From the NCBI RefSeq assembly GCF_917563885.1, contig NZ_CAKJTG010000002.1, forward strand, positions 205,426-269,425: a stretch of 64,000 nucleotides of DNA. Direction: 5' to 3'. The DNA is from Pseudoneobacillus rhizosphaerae. GTDB taxonomy: Bacteria > Bacillota > Bacilli > Bacillales > Cytobacillaceae. Every line of letters starts with the position of its first letter. The first letter of the stretch is position 1. Both the position numbers and the translations under genes were made by a program. Positions 35,121-43,938 of the stretch are shown in pieces. Under the pieces are notes generated by a model. The model was not told the origin of the DNA. It searched no databases and worked only from the letters and a program-made list of their open reading frames with translations.

Positions 35121-35136
35121 TGTGAAATCAATCACA
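35121..35136 (+). promoter_or_regulatory. Perfect Fnr/CRP-type site TGTGA-N6-TCACA
   Basis: TGTGAAATCAATCACA matches the Bacillus Fnr consensus TGTGA-N6-TCACA at every fixed base. A candidate -10 box CATTAT lies at 35154-35159, placing the site centre about 38-41 bp before the inferred start of transcription, the position of class II activators. It would drive the radical SAM gene at 35274. Confidence 0.65.
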
Positions 35137-35273
35137 ATATAGGATATTCAGTCCATTATTCCAGCCACTAACTAACTGAAATCAGCATCCTTCTACTAAC
35201 ATAAAAATCGTTAGAGCATACCTTTCTACCATTTACTTAATAGATAAAAATATTTCAATAAAGGGTGGTTTTT

Positions 35274-37061
35274 ATGAAATACGATTTAGTTCTCTTACAT
35301 GCCCCAAGCGTCTATGACTTTCGTAAAAGTTCTATTTTAGCAGGACCCATTAGTGATGTTGTCCCTTCCTCTCCTGTGTTTGAAATGTATCCAATTGGGT
35401 TAACGAGTATTGCCGATTATCTCGAACGTTACGGCTTAAAGGTGAAAATCATTAATATTGCCAACCGGATGCTGCTTGATGAGAACTTTGATGTTGAAGC
35501 AAAGCTTCGCAAAATTAAAACAAAGGCATTTGGAATCGATTTACACTGGCTTCCACATGCTCATGGAAGTATCGAACTGGCTAAAATCGTGAAAAGGCTC
35601 CATCCACAAACACCGATGATCTTTGGCGGACTATCAGCCACCTATTACCATGAAGAGCTAATGGACTATTCCTTTATCGATTTTGTTGTCCGCGGTGATT
35701 CAACCGAAAAATTAATGCTAATGTTAATGAATGAGATTGAGGCCAACTCCAACTATTTCGAAGGTATTCCTAACTTAACGTGGAAAAGTGGAAATGTCGT
35801 AAAGGTAAATCCGATGACCTATGCCCCCAGTCATCTAGATGAGTTTGATATCCCTGGCTATCGTTATACGATTCGATCTGTCTTTAAATATAAAAACTTC
35901 TTAGACCCACTTCCATACAAAGAGTGGATGCAATACCCCAATACTGCGATATTAACAGCGAGAGGTTGTACTCAGAAATGTTTAATCTGTGGTGGCTCGA
36001 AGGAAGCGTATCAGCAAAACTGTGGTCGCACGAGCCTTGCGCTACGTTCTCCTGCAAAACTTATTGAGGATATTGTGTTTATCTCTCGCTTTAGCCGGGC
36101 ACCGATTTTCATCCTTCATGATATACGCCAAGGCGGAAAAAAATATGTGGATGAATTCTTTGAACGATTAAAAGCAATCCCACTAAAAAATGAACTCGTT
36201 TTTGAACTTTTCCAATATGCAGATGAAGAATTTTTCAAAAAAATTAATGAGGCAGTTCCGAAATATAGCCTTGAATTAACATTGGAAACGCATGACGAAA
36301 AAATTAGACGCCACAACGGTAAATTCAATTGTACCAATCCAAAGGTCATCGAAACACTTCAGTTTGCCCTAAAACATGGAGTAGCCAAAATCGATTTATT
36401 TTTCATGATCGGAATTCCTGATCAAACGAAGCAAAGTGCCTTGGATAATATCAAATTTGTTGAAGAGATTCATAACAGCTGTCAGCTCGATTCACGGTTA
36501 GCATATTTTGTCGCGCCACTTGCACCATTCTTAGATCCAGCAAGTGCCGCCTTTGAAAATCCTGAAAAATATGGGTATATCAAGCTTTGTCATACGCTCG
36601 AGGACCATCGAAAGGCCATCACCCAACCTTCGTGGAAGCATATGCTTAGCTATGAAACGACCTCGATGACAAGAGATGATATCGTCGATGCAACCTATGA
36701 ATCTGCTAAACTACTAAATGATTTTAAACTTCAATATCAGCTGATTGATAAAAAAGCCCACCAGGACATCGAATCGAAAATAGCAAGGTCACAAGCCTAC
36801 ATTACTCGAATTGATGAGCTTTTAGGGGATTCACCAGAGCTCCAAAAAGCCGACTTGGACAAATTAAAAAGTGAATTTGATGCTTTAAACGAGTATAGTA
36901 TTTGTGGCAAAAATGAGCTTAAATGGGAAGTGCAGAAGCATTATGCTGATTTTCTATCCTTAGCTATGGTAGGGCTAGAGCTGCTTGCGGAAGAGTATGC
37001 AACAAAAGTGAAGAAACAGCTTTATCCTTCCGCACGAAAACAAATAAATCTTGATGCCTAA
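35274..37061 (+). CDS. B12-binding domain / radical SAM protein (Ta0216-like family)
   Basis: 595 residues. The N-terminal ~170 residues are a cobalamin-binding-like fold (YDLVLLHAPSVYDF, FGIDLHWLPHAHGSIELAKI, PMIFGGLSATYY), though the classic DxHxxG is not obvious. The radical SAM domain follows, with CTQKCLIC supplying CxxxCxxC near residue 230. It ends in a helical region of about 120 residues. This looks like the TIGR04190-type B12/radical SAM family, whose reaction is unknown; relatives perform methylations or rearrangements. ATG 35274 is chosen with GGGTGG 5 bases upstream rather than the GTG at 35265. Single gene with its own terminator; a perfect Fnr-type site upstream suggests anaerobic expression, which fits an oxygen-labile cluster. 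Confidence 0.88.
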   Translation: MKYDLVLLHAPSVYDFRKSSILAGPISDVVPSSPVFEMYPIGLTSIADYLERYGLKVKIINIANRMLLDENFDVEAKLRKIKTKAFGIDLHWLPHAHGSIELAKIVKRLHPQTPMIFGGLSATYYHEELMDYSFIDFVVRGDSTEKLMLMLMNEIEANSNYFEGIPNLTWKSGNVVKVNPMTYAPSHLDEFDIPGYRYTIRSVFKYKNFLDPLPYKEWMQYPNTAILTARGCTQKCLICGGSKEAYQQNCGRTSLALRSPAKLIEDIVFISRFSRAPIFILHDIRQGGKKYVDEFFERLKAIPLKNELVFELFQYADEEFFKKINEAVPKYSLELTLETHDEKIRRHNGKFNCTNPKVIETLQFALKHGVAKIDLFFMIGIPDQTKQSALDNIKFVEEIHNSCQLDSRLAYFVAPLAPFLDPASAAFENPEKYGYIKLCHTLEDHRKAITQPSWKHMLSYETTSMTRDDIVDATYESAKLLNDFKLQYQLIDKKAHQDIESKIARSQAYITRIDELLGDSPELQKADLDKLKSEFDALNEYSICGKNELKWEVQKHYADFLSLAMVGLELLAEEYATKVKKQLYPSARKQINLDA

Positions 37062-37102
37062 TCGTTATCCTTTCTCCTATATTTCAGATGTGGGTATTTT
37101 TA

Positions 37103-37145
37103 CAAAAAAGAGACTGAACATGCCAGTTCGGTCTCTTTAATTTTC
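37103..37145 (+). terminator. Terminator of the radical SAM gene
   Basis: Stem AAAGAGAC / GTCTCTTT (37107-37114 with 37131-37138) with inner GAAC/GTTC, then TAATTTT. Confidence 0.87.
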
Positions 37146-37164
37146 GTATATCTAGGATAGTCAA

Positions 37165-37193
37165 TGGAAAATTGTCTTAAATTATGTTATATA
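37165..37193 (+). promoter_or_regulatory. Candidate glnS promoter
   Basis: TGGAAA (37165-37170), 17-bp spacer, TATATA (37188-37193), each matching 4 of 6 consensus bases. It is the only reasonable sigma-A pair between the upstream terminator and the glnS start. Confidence 0.35.
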
Positions 37194-37255
37194 TACAGTT
37201 ATTGAATATTGTAATCGAAGGTTTGACGAAAGCTTTAAGAAAGAGGTTGAGAAAG

Positions 37256-38914
37256 TTGGAACATAATCCGAACCCAGCAAATTTTATAAGAAATATTGTA
37301 ATTGATGATTTAAATACAGGAAAACGCGATAAAGTTATTACTCGTTTTCCGCCTGAGCCGAACGGATACTTACATATTGGACACGCTAAATCCATTGTTA
37401 TTAACTTCGATTTAGCAGATGAATTTAAAGGAACAACGAATCTTCGTTTTGATGACACAAACCCTCTAAAGGAAGACACCGAGTTTGTTGAAGCCATTAA
37501 AGAAGATGTGAAATGGCTTGGTTATGATTGGGACGGTCTATTTTTTGCTTCTGACTACTTTGAAGAAATGTACAGTCGTGCAGTTCTACTTATTAACAAA
37601 GGCTTAGCTTATGTAGATGATTTAAGCGCCGATGAAATTCGTGAATATCGCGGAACGTTAACGGAGCCAGGAAAGGAAAGCCCGTATCGTAACCGTTCCA
37701 TTGAAGAAAATCTAGAGCTTTTTGAAAAAATGCGTAATGGTGACTATGAAAATGGTGAGAAGGTCTTACGTGCAAAAATTGATATGTCTTCACCAAATAT
37801 CAACCTACGTGACCCAGTTATTTACCGCATCTCCCATACAACACACCATAATACGGGAGACAAATGGTGCATTTATCCGATGTATGCCTTTGCCCATCCA
37901 CTTGAGGATGCTATGGAAGACGTTACTCATTCCATCTGTACGATTGAATTTGAAGACCAACGTCCGTTTTACAATTGGGTAGTGGAGCATTGTGAAATGA
38001 AGAGCCAACCACAACAAATCGAATTTGGACGCCTTGCCTTAACAAATACGGTTACAAGTAAGCGAAAGCTGAAGCAGTTAGTGGAAGAAGGCTTTGTTGA
38101 TGGTTGGGATGATCCACGAATGCCTACTATTTCTGGATTAAGACGTAAAGGTTACACTGCAGATGCGATTAAATCATTTGTTCGTGAGCTAGGAGTATCG
38201 AAAACAGCTGGAACCGTCGACACGCAAATGCTGGAGCATTTCATGCGTGAGGATTTAAAGCTAAAAGCTCCTCGTACAATGGGTGTCATTGATCCGTTAA
38301 AAGTCGTTATTACCAACTATCCTGAAGGTCAAGTGGAGATGCTTGATGCCGAAATTAATCCTGAAGTTCCAGAAATGGGGATTCGCCAAATTGCATTCTC
38401 TCGTGAAATTTACATCGAGCGTGATGATTTCATGGAAAATCCGCCAGCTAAATATCACCGATTATTCCCTGGGAATGAAGTTCGTCTAAAGCATGCTTAC
38501 TTTATTAAGTGTGAAGAAGTGATTAAGGATGCAGATGGTAAAGTGATTGAAATTCACTGTACGTATGATCCTGAAACGAAGAGTGGAACAGGATTTACTG
38601 GTCGTAAGGTTAAGGGAACGATTCACTGGGTAGAGGCTACACAAGCGGTTCCAGCAGAGTTCCGTTTATTTGAGCCTTTAATTCTAGATGAGACGAATGA
38701 GGATGAGGAGGATAAAAGCTTTCTCGAAAAGGTTAATCCTCATTCTTTAGAGGTATTAAATGGGTTCGTAGAAACGAATATGAAAGAGGTTCAACCTCAA
38801 GATAAGTTTCAGTTTTTCCGTCATGGTTATTTTAATGTGGATCCTAAGTTAACGTCTGCTGAAAAGATTGTTTTTAACCGAATTGTTTCTTTGAAGAGTT
38901 CGTTTAAGTTGTAG
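37256..38914 (+). CDS. glnS: Glutaminyl-tRNA synthetase
   Basis: 552 residues. Class I synthetase motifs are clear: [16 protein letters not shown] (HIGH) and VTSKRKL (the KMSKS equivalent), with [19 protein letters not shown] and [12 protein letters not shown] typical of bacterial GlnRS, and the anticodon-binding beta barrels at the C-terminus. It charges tRNA-Gln directly with glutamine. TTG 37256 with AGAGG 9 bases upstream gives the N-terminus [15 protein letters not shown], which aligns with the start of E. coli GlnRS; an ATG at 37184 would add 24 unusual residues and lies in the promoter region. Most Bacillus species lack GlnRS and use GatCAB transamidation, so acquisition by transfer is plausible. 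Single gene. Confidence 0.95.
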   Translation: MEHNPNPANFIRNIVIDDLNTGKRDKVITRFPPEPNGYLHIGHAKSIVINFDLADEFKGTTNLRFDDTNPLKEDTEFVEAIKEDVKWLGYDWDGLFFASDYFEEMYSRAVLLINKGLAYVDDLSADEIREYRGTLTEPGKESPYRNRSIEENLELFEKMRNGDYENGEKVLRAKIDMSSPNINLRDPVIYRISHTTHHNTGDKWCIYPMYAFAHPLEDAMEDVTHSICTIEFEDQRPFYNWVVEHCEMKSQPQQIEFGRLALTNTVTSKRKLKQLVEEGFVDGWDDPRMPTISGLRRKGYTADAIKSFVRELGVSKTAGTVDTQMLEHFMREDLKLKAPRTMGVIDPLKVVITNYPEGQVEMLDAEINPEVPEMGIRQIAFSREIYIERDDFMENPPAKYHRLFPGNEVRLKHAYFIKCEEVIKDADGKVIEIHCTYDPETKSGTGFTGRKVKGTIHWVEATQAVPAEFRLFEPLILDETNEDEEDKSFLEKVNPHSLEVLNGFVETNMKEVQPQDKFQFFRHGYFNVDPKLTSAEKIVFNRIVSLKSSFKL

Positions 38915-38943
38915 GCGTTTAAAAACACCTGCACAAGAATAGT

Positions 38944-39086
38944 GATTTTTGCCTCGTTTTGCACAAAAGGCATGAAATAAGGGGAGAAAGCGAGCTTTCT
39001 CCCCTTATTTCATGCCTTTTGTGCACCTTTCAGCTCTTGCTGAAAGGCGTTTGAAGCTATCGCTTCAAACGAACGAGTCAAAAATC
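38944..39086. repeat. 143-bp three-armed cloverleaf palindrome element
   Basis: An outer stem pairs 38944-38958 (GATTTTTGCCTCGTT) with 39072-39086 (14 of 15 pairs). Inside are three consecutive perfect hairpins: 31 bp (38961-38991 with 38994-39024, 2-base centre), 9 bp (CCTTTCAGC 39026-39034 with 39039-39047) and 10 bp (CGTTTGAAGC 39048-39057 with 39062-39071). Arms abut with almost no unpaired bases. It is just downstream of glnS, which otherwise has no terminator, and may serve as one. The remainder of the gap to 39301 is the regulator upstream region. Confidence 0.85.
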
Positions 39087-39301
39087 GAGAGTTGGAAAGG
39101 GATATTCTCCCCTATTTTTTAGGGAAGGGCAGTTGGGTGGGTAAGAGTAGAGGGTAAAAATCACTAAGTTCCAGTTTTGAAAGTGGTTAAAGGATTATGA
39201 TACCTCTTTTTTTAGAAAAAGATTTAAAATATATTTAGCAAAAGATGTTAAGAACAGATGTACGTTTTTTGTTATATTGATGGTAGGGCAGGTGAACAAG
39301 A

Positions 39302-40195
39302 GTGGATTATGAGGTCTGTATTCAACGAACAGTTGATTATATTGAAGAGAATTTGCATCAACAAGTTACTCTATTGCAATTAGCAGAGATTGCTTGCTTT
39401 TCTCCTTTTCATTATCATCGTGTTTTTCAGACAATGGTTGGAGATTCTGTGATGAATTACGTGAGAAAAAGGCGGCTTACATCAGCAGCAGTACGTTTAT
39501 TTTATACAGATGAAAAAGTAATTGATATTGCATTCGATGTTGGGTTTCAATACCAAGAATCATTTAATCGGGCATTCAAAAATTTCTATGGAGTGACACC
39601 AAAGCAATATCGTGAAGCCAAAAGATTAACTGGACCATTGATCGGGAAAGCCTGCCTATTTATAAATCACTATATTGGAGGTATTTGTATGGAACCAACA
39701 TTAGTTACTAAACCTGCTTTTCACATTATTGGCTACGAACTTAGAACAAAAAATAAAGACGGGCAAAATAATATGGATATTCCTCAATTTTGGCAACAGT
39801 ACATGCAAAAAAATTTAGGTTGTACTATTCCAGATCCTATAAATAAAAATCAGGAACTCGGTATATGTACTAATTTTGATCCTGAAACAGGTGAATTCGT
39901 TTATGTCATTGGAATGGAAGTAAAAGAGGGAACTCAAGCACATGAAGGAATGGTCTATATGAGTTTTCCAGAAATGGAATATGTGGTATTCACGACACCT
40001 AAGTCCGATGAAAAGTCGTTCAGTTCAACTATTCAGTCAACTTGGAATAACATTTTTACAAATTGGTTCCCACAATCAGGCTATGAACATGCGGGAACAG
40101 TAGAATTCGAACTGTATGATGAACGATGCCATGGCTCAGAGAACAAAGAAATGGACATCTATATTCCAGTGAATAAACAAACTGTTTTGGGATAA
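39302..40195 (+). CDS. AraC-family regulator with GyrI-like effector domain
   Basis: 297 residues. The N-terminal ~105 residues hold two HTH motifs of the AraC family (VTLLQLAEIACFSPFHYHRV and VIDIAFDVGFQYQESFNRAF, ending GVTPKQYRE). The C-terminal ~165 residues are a GyrI-like/effector-binding domain (IIGYELRTKN...; EMEYVVFTTP; FELYDERCH...DIYIPV), as in SoxS-Rob/BltR-type multidrug sensors. It probably activates an efflux or detoxification gene on binding an amphipathic ligand. GTG 39302 has AGGTG 7 bases upstream. A weak TATATT -10-like box lies shortly before it. No target operon is evident next door. Convergent with the S66 peptidase gene. Confidence 0.93.
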   Translation: MDYEVCIQRTVDYIEENLHQQVTLLQLAEIACFSPFHYHRVFQTMVGDSVMNYVRKRRLTSAAVRLFYTDEKVIDIAFDVGFQYQESFNRAFKNFYGVTPKQYREAKRLTGPLIGKACLFINHYIGGICMEPTLVTKPAFHIIGYELRTKNKDGQNNMDIPQFWQQYMQKNLGCTIPDPINKNQELGICTNFDPETGEFVYVIGMEVKEGTQAHEGMVYMSFPEMEYVVFTTPKSDEKSFSSTIQSTWNNIFTNWFPQSGYEHAGTVEFELYDERCHGSENKEMDIYIPVNKQTVLG

Positions 40196-40206
40196 AAAAT
40201 AAAACA

Positions 40207-40251
40207 TCGGACGATTCTTTTGCTTCATTTCGTAGAAGCAGAATCGTCCTA
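40207..40251. terminator. Hairpin between convergent genes
   Basis: Stem GGACGATTC / GAATCGTCC (40209-40217 with 40241-40249) plus inner GCTTC / GAAGC. T-runs are weak, so termination efficiency is uncertain, but the position suits both convergent genes. Confidence 0.65.
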
Positions 40252-40256
40252 TGCAC

Positions 40257-41270
40257 TTAAGTAAAGTATTGCTTTACAACACCTTTACCCTTCACCACTT
40301 CCACTTCTGCAAAAGCCCCATTAATAAATGTAATTTGCGGTGGTATGTGACCGCAATCGATGTCATAGACAATTGGTATTTGAAGTTCATCTGAAAGATC
40401 TTGATAAACGTCCTCAATCGTGTAGTCCTCAACTGGGTGATTGGCTGGGCTGCGACCAAACATGATGCCTGAACAGTTTTCAAACCAACCAGCAAATTTC
40501 ATTTGAGTTAAAGATCTTTTTAAATCAGCTGTGGACATTTCACAGTTCTCTAAATACCATAAAATCGGCTCATCATGGAGGTGTTTTGTTCTAAAGCCTT
40601 CCACATCACCAAATGGTGTTCCAATCAAGTGTCTAATAATATCGATACATCCACCAAGTAATCTACCATGTAGCTTTACACTAGTATTTGAAATCGTTCT
40701 CCAGATGGTTTCCTCTGTTAAATGAAATACCATTGGCGATGGGTCGCTGTGGTTCCACTTTTTTTGATATTTTACCGAGGAATTCTGAATAATAGAGCCC
40801 CCTGATTTTGTTGTTAAAACAGATTCCCACATGGCCGTCGTCTCATCGGAATAGTCGCCTCGTAAATCTACTAAATTAGTCCCGTGAGCAGTAGCCATTC
40901 CGGTCATTAAGGTCGTAGCTAATAATAACCCACTTATATCTGAATAGCCTAATATCCATTTTTCTTTCATATTGCTAAAATCAACAAATTCTAGCATTTC
41001 AATTAAGAGTTCACCACCCCATGGCGGGATGATAAGATCGACGTTTTTGCTTCTCATCATTTCATTAAACTCTTCAGCCCGCTTTTTAGCTGGGGCAGAT
41101 TTAGCTTTATTTTGCGTCCAAACTGTTTCTCCACAATGGATCTTAAATCCCTTTTCCTCCATACGCTTACATGCTTGTTTGAACATGTCATGTAATTCGA
41201 TATTTACACCCGAGGAAGGGGCGGTTATGCCAATTGTTGCACCTTGAGCAAAACTTGGGTATTTTATCAT
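40257..41270 (-). CDS. S66 peptidase, LD-carboxypeptidase/MccF-like
   Basis: 337 residues. The N-terminal half has the family start ATIGITAPSSGV, then LIIPPWGGEL and WILGYSDIS, where the Ser of GYSD is the catalytic nucleophile. The C-terminal half supplies the Glu and His (GRLLGGCIDIIRHLIGTPFG; IVYDIDCGHIPPQ). Family members either trim murein tetrapeptides or, as MccF, cleave microcin C-type toxins; length and the PPWGGE motif are closer to the MccF group, but this is a judgement by eye. ATG 41270 with AGGGGAG 4 bases upstream. No toxin gene is nearby. Confidence 0.9.
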   Translation of the reverse strand: MIKYPSFAQGATIGITAPSSGVNIELHDMFKQACKRMEEKGFKIHCGETVWTQNKAKSAPAKKRAEEFNEMMRSKNVDLIIPPWGGELLIEMLEFVDFSNMKEKWILGYSDISGLLLATTLMTGMATAHGTNLVDLRGDYSDETTAMWESVLTTKSGGSIIQNSSVKYQKKWNHSDPSPMVFHLTEETIWRTISNTSVKLHGRLLGGCIDIIRHLIGTPFGDVEGFRTKHLHDEPILWYLENCEMSTADLKRSLTQMKFAGWFENCSGIMFGRSPANHPVEDYTIEDVYQDLSDELQIPIVYDIDCGHIPPQITFINGAFAEVEVVKGKGVVKQYFT

Positions 41271-41296
41271 AATACTCCCCTATCTCTATCTAAGTC

Positions 41297-41947
41297 TTAA
41301 ATCTTAACACCGATTTTTAAAGACTCAATGAACTCTCTTACACTTGTAAAAATTGAATCCGGTTCTACACTAAATTCCGATGAATGAAAGTCTGGTAGCC
41401 ATTGAACTCCTACCGTATATACATTCGCTTGTTTTCCAGCTTGAATGTCTGCATCGCTATCACCGAGGAACATGGCATCTTCCTTTTCAATTCCTAAAAG
41501 ACTTAAAGCCTTTATAACACCTTCCGGGTGAGGTTTGGGATCTATTACATCATCACCGGTAATAATTACATCAAATAAGCCACCCATTTGTAATGCTTGT
41601 AGTGAGATGTCTAAACTTCTCGTTCCCTTACCCGTTACAATTCCTAACTTAATCCCTCTACTTTTTAAATACTCTAGTAATTCATCCATTTCAACATTTG
41701 GTTTTACTAATTCGTGATGATGCTCCGTATACGCTTTGTAATATAGCTCAATGGCTTGCTCTTTGTTGATATGGCTAAGATTTTCTCTAATTATCCCTGT
41801 CTCAGATGGCCCAAACATGGCCTTTATTTCGTCTGAAGAATAGTCTCTATCATCAAATTCTTTAAATACTTTTTTAAATGCATAAAAACAAATTGGCAGT
41901 GTATTAGCCAAGGTTCCATCGAAATCAAATATAATTGCTTTAATCAC
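41297..41947 (-). CDS. HAD-family phosphatase (phosphoglycolate phosphatase/PpaX-like)
   Basis: 216 residues. HAD motif I IFDFDGTLAN, motif II Thr in GIVTGKG, motif III Lys in DPKPHPEG, motif IV FLGDSDADI. It has a C1-type helical cap, so it should act on small phosphorylated metabolites. GTG 41947 is chosen because AAGGA lies 7 bases upstream and the start overlaps the upstream stop as GTGA; the GTG at 41953 is too close to the RBS. Last gene of a four-gene run with the nucleotidyltransferase, the RelA/SpoT homologue and a kinase-like protein; the shared role is unclear. Confidence 0.92.
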   Translation of the reverse strand: MIKAIIFDFDGTLANTLPICFYAFKKVFKEFDDRDYSSDEIKAMFGPSETGIIRENLSHINKEQAIELYYKAYTEHHHELVKPNVEMDELLEYLKSRGIKLGIVTGKGTRSLDISLQALQMGGLFDVIITGDDVIDPKPHPEGVIKALSLLGIEKEDAMFLGDSDADIQAGKQANVYTVGVQWLPDFHSSEFSVEPDSIFTSVREFIESLKIGVKI

Positions 41948-42540
41948 AAACACATCCTTATGTTTTCACTCGTAATATGATTTACTCGAACTTTATCCCA
42001 AACCGATTCCCAATTCTTCTTCTTTACCCGCTCTTGATAGACTTGCATGCGTTCTTCCGTTTCAAAAAAATATGGCGTTGGATTGACTATTAAATTGATC
42101 ACATCATCAATTCCACTTGGTGACGTCAGAATTACCTGATTCATTCTATTTAGCTTCACTCCTAAAGCAGTGACAGTTTCGGGAAATTTCGAAATGGCAT
42201 CGATTGAGGAAGTATAGGGAGGCAGGTTATTGATAAGATGCATCCTTGCTTGATTTTTCACAGACCATGGGATATCAGGATGCTGGTTTCTTAATTTCCC
42301 CTCTAGCTCCTTTTCAACTGTTTCACTCGTATTAGATGGGTCGAAATAAACCACATCAACATCTGGCAAACTAGTTCTTTCGTCAAAACCATGCAATACA
42401 TCCCAGATTTTTGTACGGACAAAGCCAGCGCACACCCACCAATCAGGTAAGTTTAAGGATTCTGCGGTTTTTATAATTCCCATCATCCACTCATCACTCT
42501 GGATGAGTGAGATGATATCTTTTTCCGTTTTAATTAACAT
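41944..42540 (-). CDS. Nucleotidyltransferase-fold protein (COG3575-like)
   Basis: 198 residues. Opens with a helical segment, then WVCAGFVRTKIWDVLHGF and LPDVDVVYFDP, which supplies the GF..R and DxD-type motifs of the small NTase-fold family. The conserved W(S/T)VKNQARMH follows. No substrate is known for this family. ATG 42540 with AAGGAG 5 bases upstream. The stop overlaps the start of the HAD gene, so the two are translationally coupled. Confidence 0.88.
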   Translation of the reverse strand: MLIKTEKDIISLIQSDEWMMGIIKTAESLNLPDWWVCAGFVRTKIWDVLHGFDERTSLPDVDVVYFDPSNTSETVEKELEGKLRNQHPDIPWSVKNQARMHLINNLPPYTSSIDAISKFPETVTALGVKLNRMNQVILTSPSGIDDVINLIVNPTPYFFETEERMQVYQERVKKKNWESVWDKVRVNHITSENIRMCL

Positions 42541-42552
42541 ACAGGCTCCTTT

Positions 42553-43938
42553 CTAAAGTAGTTCATTAATTTCCTTTAATGCTTTGGCGGTAATCGCATA
42601 GTTTAGCCAAATCGTGTTTACTGTTAGCTCATCCCCCGAGATCATTTCCACGATATCTAGATCCTTTAATTCAATATGAATCGGTTCCTGAATCCCATTC
42701 ACTTTAATGTGAGACATTTTTTTAGCCATTTCAGGATTTAATGCGAAGGCAAAATCAACAGCGGTTGACCCTTCTGGTAGGCTTATGACATCCATCTTTG
42801 GCGTGTAGACGGTTATTTCTTTTTGAAAAAGTTCATAAGAGATAAGGTCATAAAATTCAATTGGATTATCGGTTAAGGTTTTCGCTGCTTGAATCGAATC
42901 CCCAAGAATCTTGCTGCTAATCCCCTTTAAGCTACTCACTCTAATATCATGAAAAATGCCTTCTATTGAAAGGGCCTCCAGTTCTACTGATTGAATATGA
43001 ATGTTTACCTCAATTCCCTCTATTTCAACCATTGTTTTCAAATACTTGGAGAAGACATTTTTTTCAATGGCAATATAGTCTTCAAATCCATTCTCTTTGA
43101 CTGGAAACAGCTGATGAACCACACCCAACATCGAATAGCAATCCATTCTTCCGGTCGTTATAACCTTTATTGAGAAAATATCTGAAAATGGATGGCCCTC
43201 TTGCAATGAAGAATACACTTTATAGACCGGTTGTTGCTGCCAATAAACCTTACATGGAATCAAACTTTCCTTTTCAAGCATGTTCTTAAATTGATTGAAC
43301 GCTGCCTGGAAAATCGGGAGGTAGTTTTCGATTCTCTTTTTTACACTGCCGTATGTTTTGGGATGAAGATAGTGAAAGCCCATTTCTTCGATTTCTTGCT
43401 GAATTTTAAATAGCCCCAACCTTTCGCATAATGGTGCAAAGAAGATTAATGTTTCGTTGGAGTATGGGATTCTTTTTTCTACCTTTTTAACTGCTAATGT
43501 CCGCATATTATGTAGGCGGTCGGCAATTTTCACAATAGCAACCCGTATATCTTTTTCCGAAGCAACGAGGAGTTTTTCAAAGTTAATTGCCTCGTATTCC
43601 TCTTTGTGAATGGAAGGGTTCTTCTTCATTTTCGTTAAGCCATCTACAATAAAAGCAACCTCTTCTCCAAAATTGTCGCTGATCTGTTGAAGTGTAATCT
43701 CTGTGTCTTCCACCACATCATGAAGCAATCCGGAAATGAGCGTGACAATATCAGCCTTATTATCTGCTAATATTTCGCAAACGGTGAGTGGGTGAGTGAC
43801 GTAAGGTTCTCCTGACTTTCTTTTTTGTCCTTCGTGGGCTGCGATTGAAAAGTCTATCGCTTTCTTAAGTTGATTGACTTCGGTTGTTGATAAGAAGATT
43901 GTTTTTTTGAGTAAAGTCTCCTTTAAGTGGTTTATCAC
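42553..43938 (-). CDS. RelA/SpoT homologue, hydrolase-type, with decayed synthetase
   Basis: 461 residues. The N-terminal HD hydrolase domain is intact: THPLTV, LLHDVVEDT, and KIADRLHNMRTL as in Rel. The following synthetase region is recognisable by order (CYSMLGVVHQLF, FEDYIAI) but its active-site motifs have changed: the loop normally reading YQSLHTT is FSKYLKTM, the VRI arginine segment is SIKVITTG, and EVQIRT is NIHIQS. A TGS domain follows (EITVYTPKMDVISLPEGSTA) and the chain ends there, without the helical and ACT domains (B. subtilis Rel is about 734 aa). It should degrade (p)ppGpp or a related nucleotide and not make it; this is inference. GTG 43938 is preceded by AGGAGGTGATAG. Confidence 0.9.
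   Translation of the reverse strand: MINHLKETLLKKTIFLSTTEVNQLKKAIDFSIAAHEGQKRKSGEPYVTHPLTVCEILADNKADIVTLISGLLHDVVEDTEITLQQISDNFGEEVAFIVDGLTKMKKNPSIHKEEYEAINFEKLLVASEKDIRVAIVKIADRLHNMRTLAVKKVEKRIPYSNETLIFFAPLCERLGLFKIQQEIEEMGFHYLHPKTYGSVKKRIENYLPIFQAAFNQFKNMLEKESLIPCKVYWQQQPVYKVYSSLQEGHPFSDIFSIKVITTGRMDCYSMLGVVHQLFPVKENGFEDYIAIEKNVFSKYLKTMVEIEGIEVNIHIQSVELEALSIEGIFHDIRVSSLKGISSKILGDSIQAAKTLTDNPIEFYDLISYELFQKEITVYTPKMDVISLPEGSTAVDFAFALNPEMAKKMSHIKVNGIQEPIHIELKDLDIVEMISGDELTVNTIWLNYAITAKALKEINELL

Noticed and set aside
35000..35273. Cobalamin or SAM riboswitch before the B12/radical SAM gene
   Set aside because: No B12-box or SAM-box sequence and no terminator/antiterminator pair is visible; the Fnr-type palindrome explains regulation better.
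37146..37255. T-box leader in front of glnS
   Set aside because: Only about 110 bases separate the upstream terminator from the start and I see no T-box sequence or antiterminator fold.
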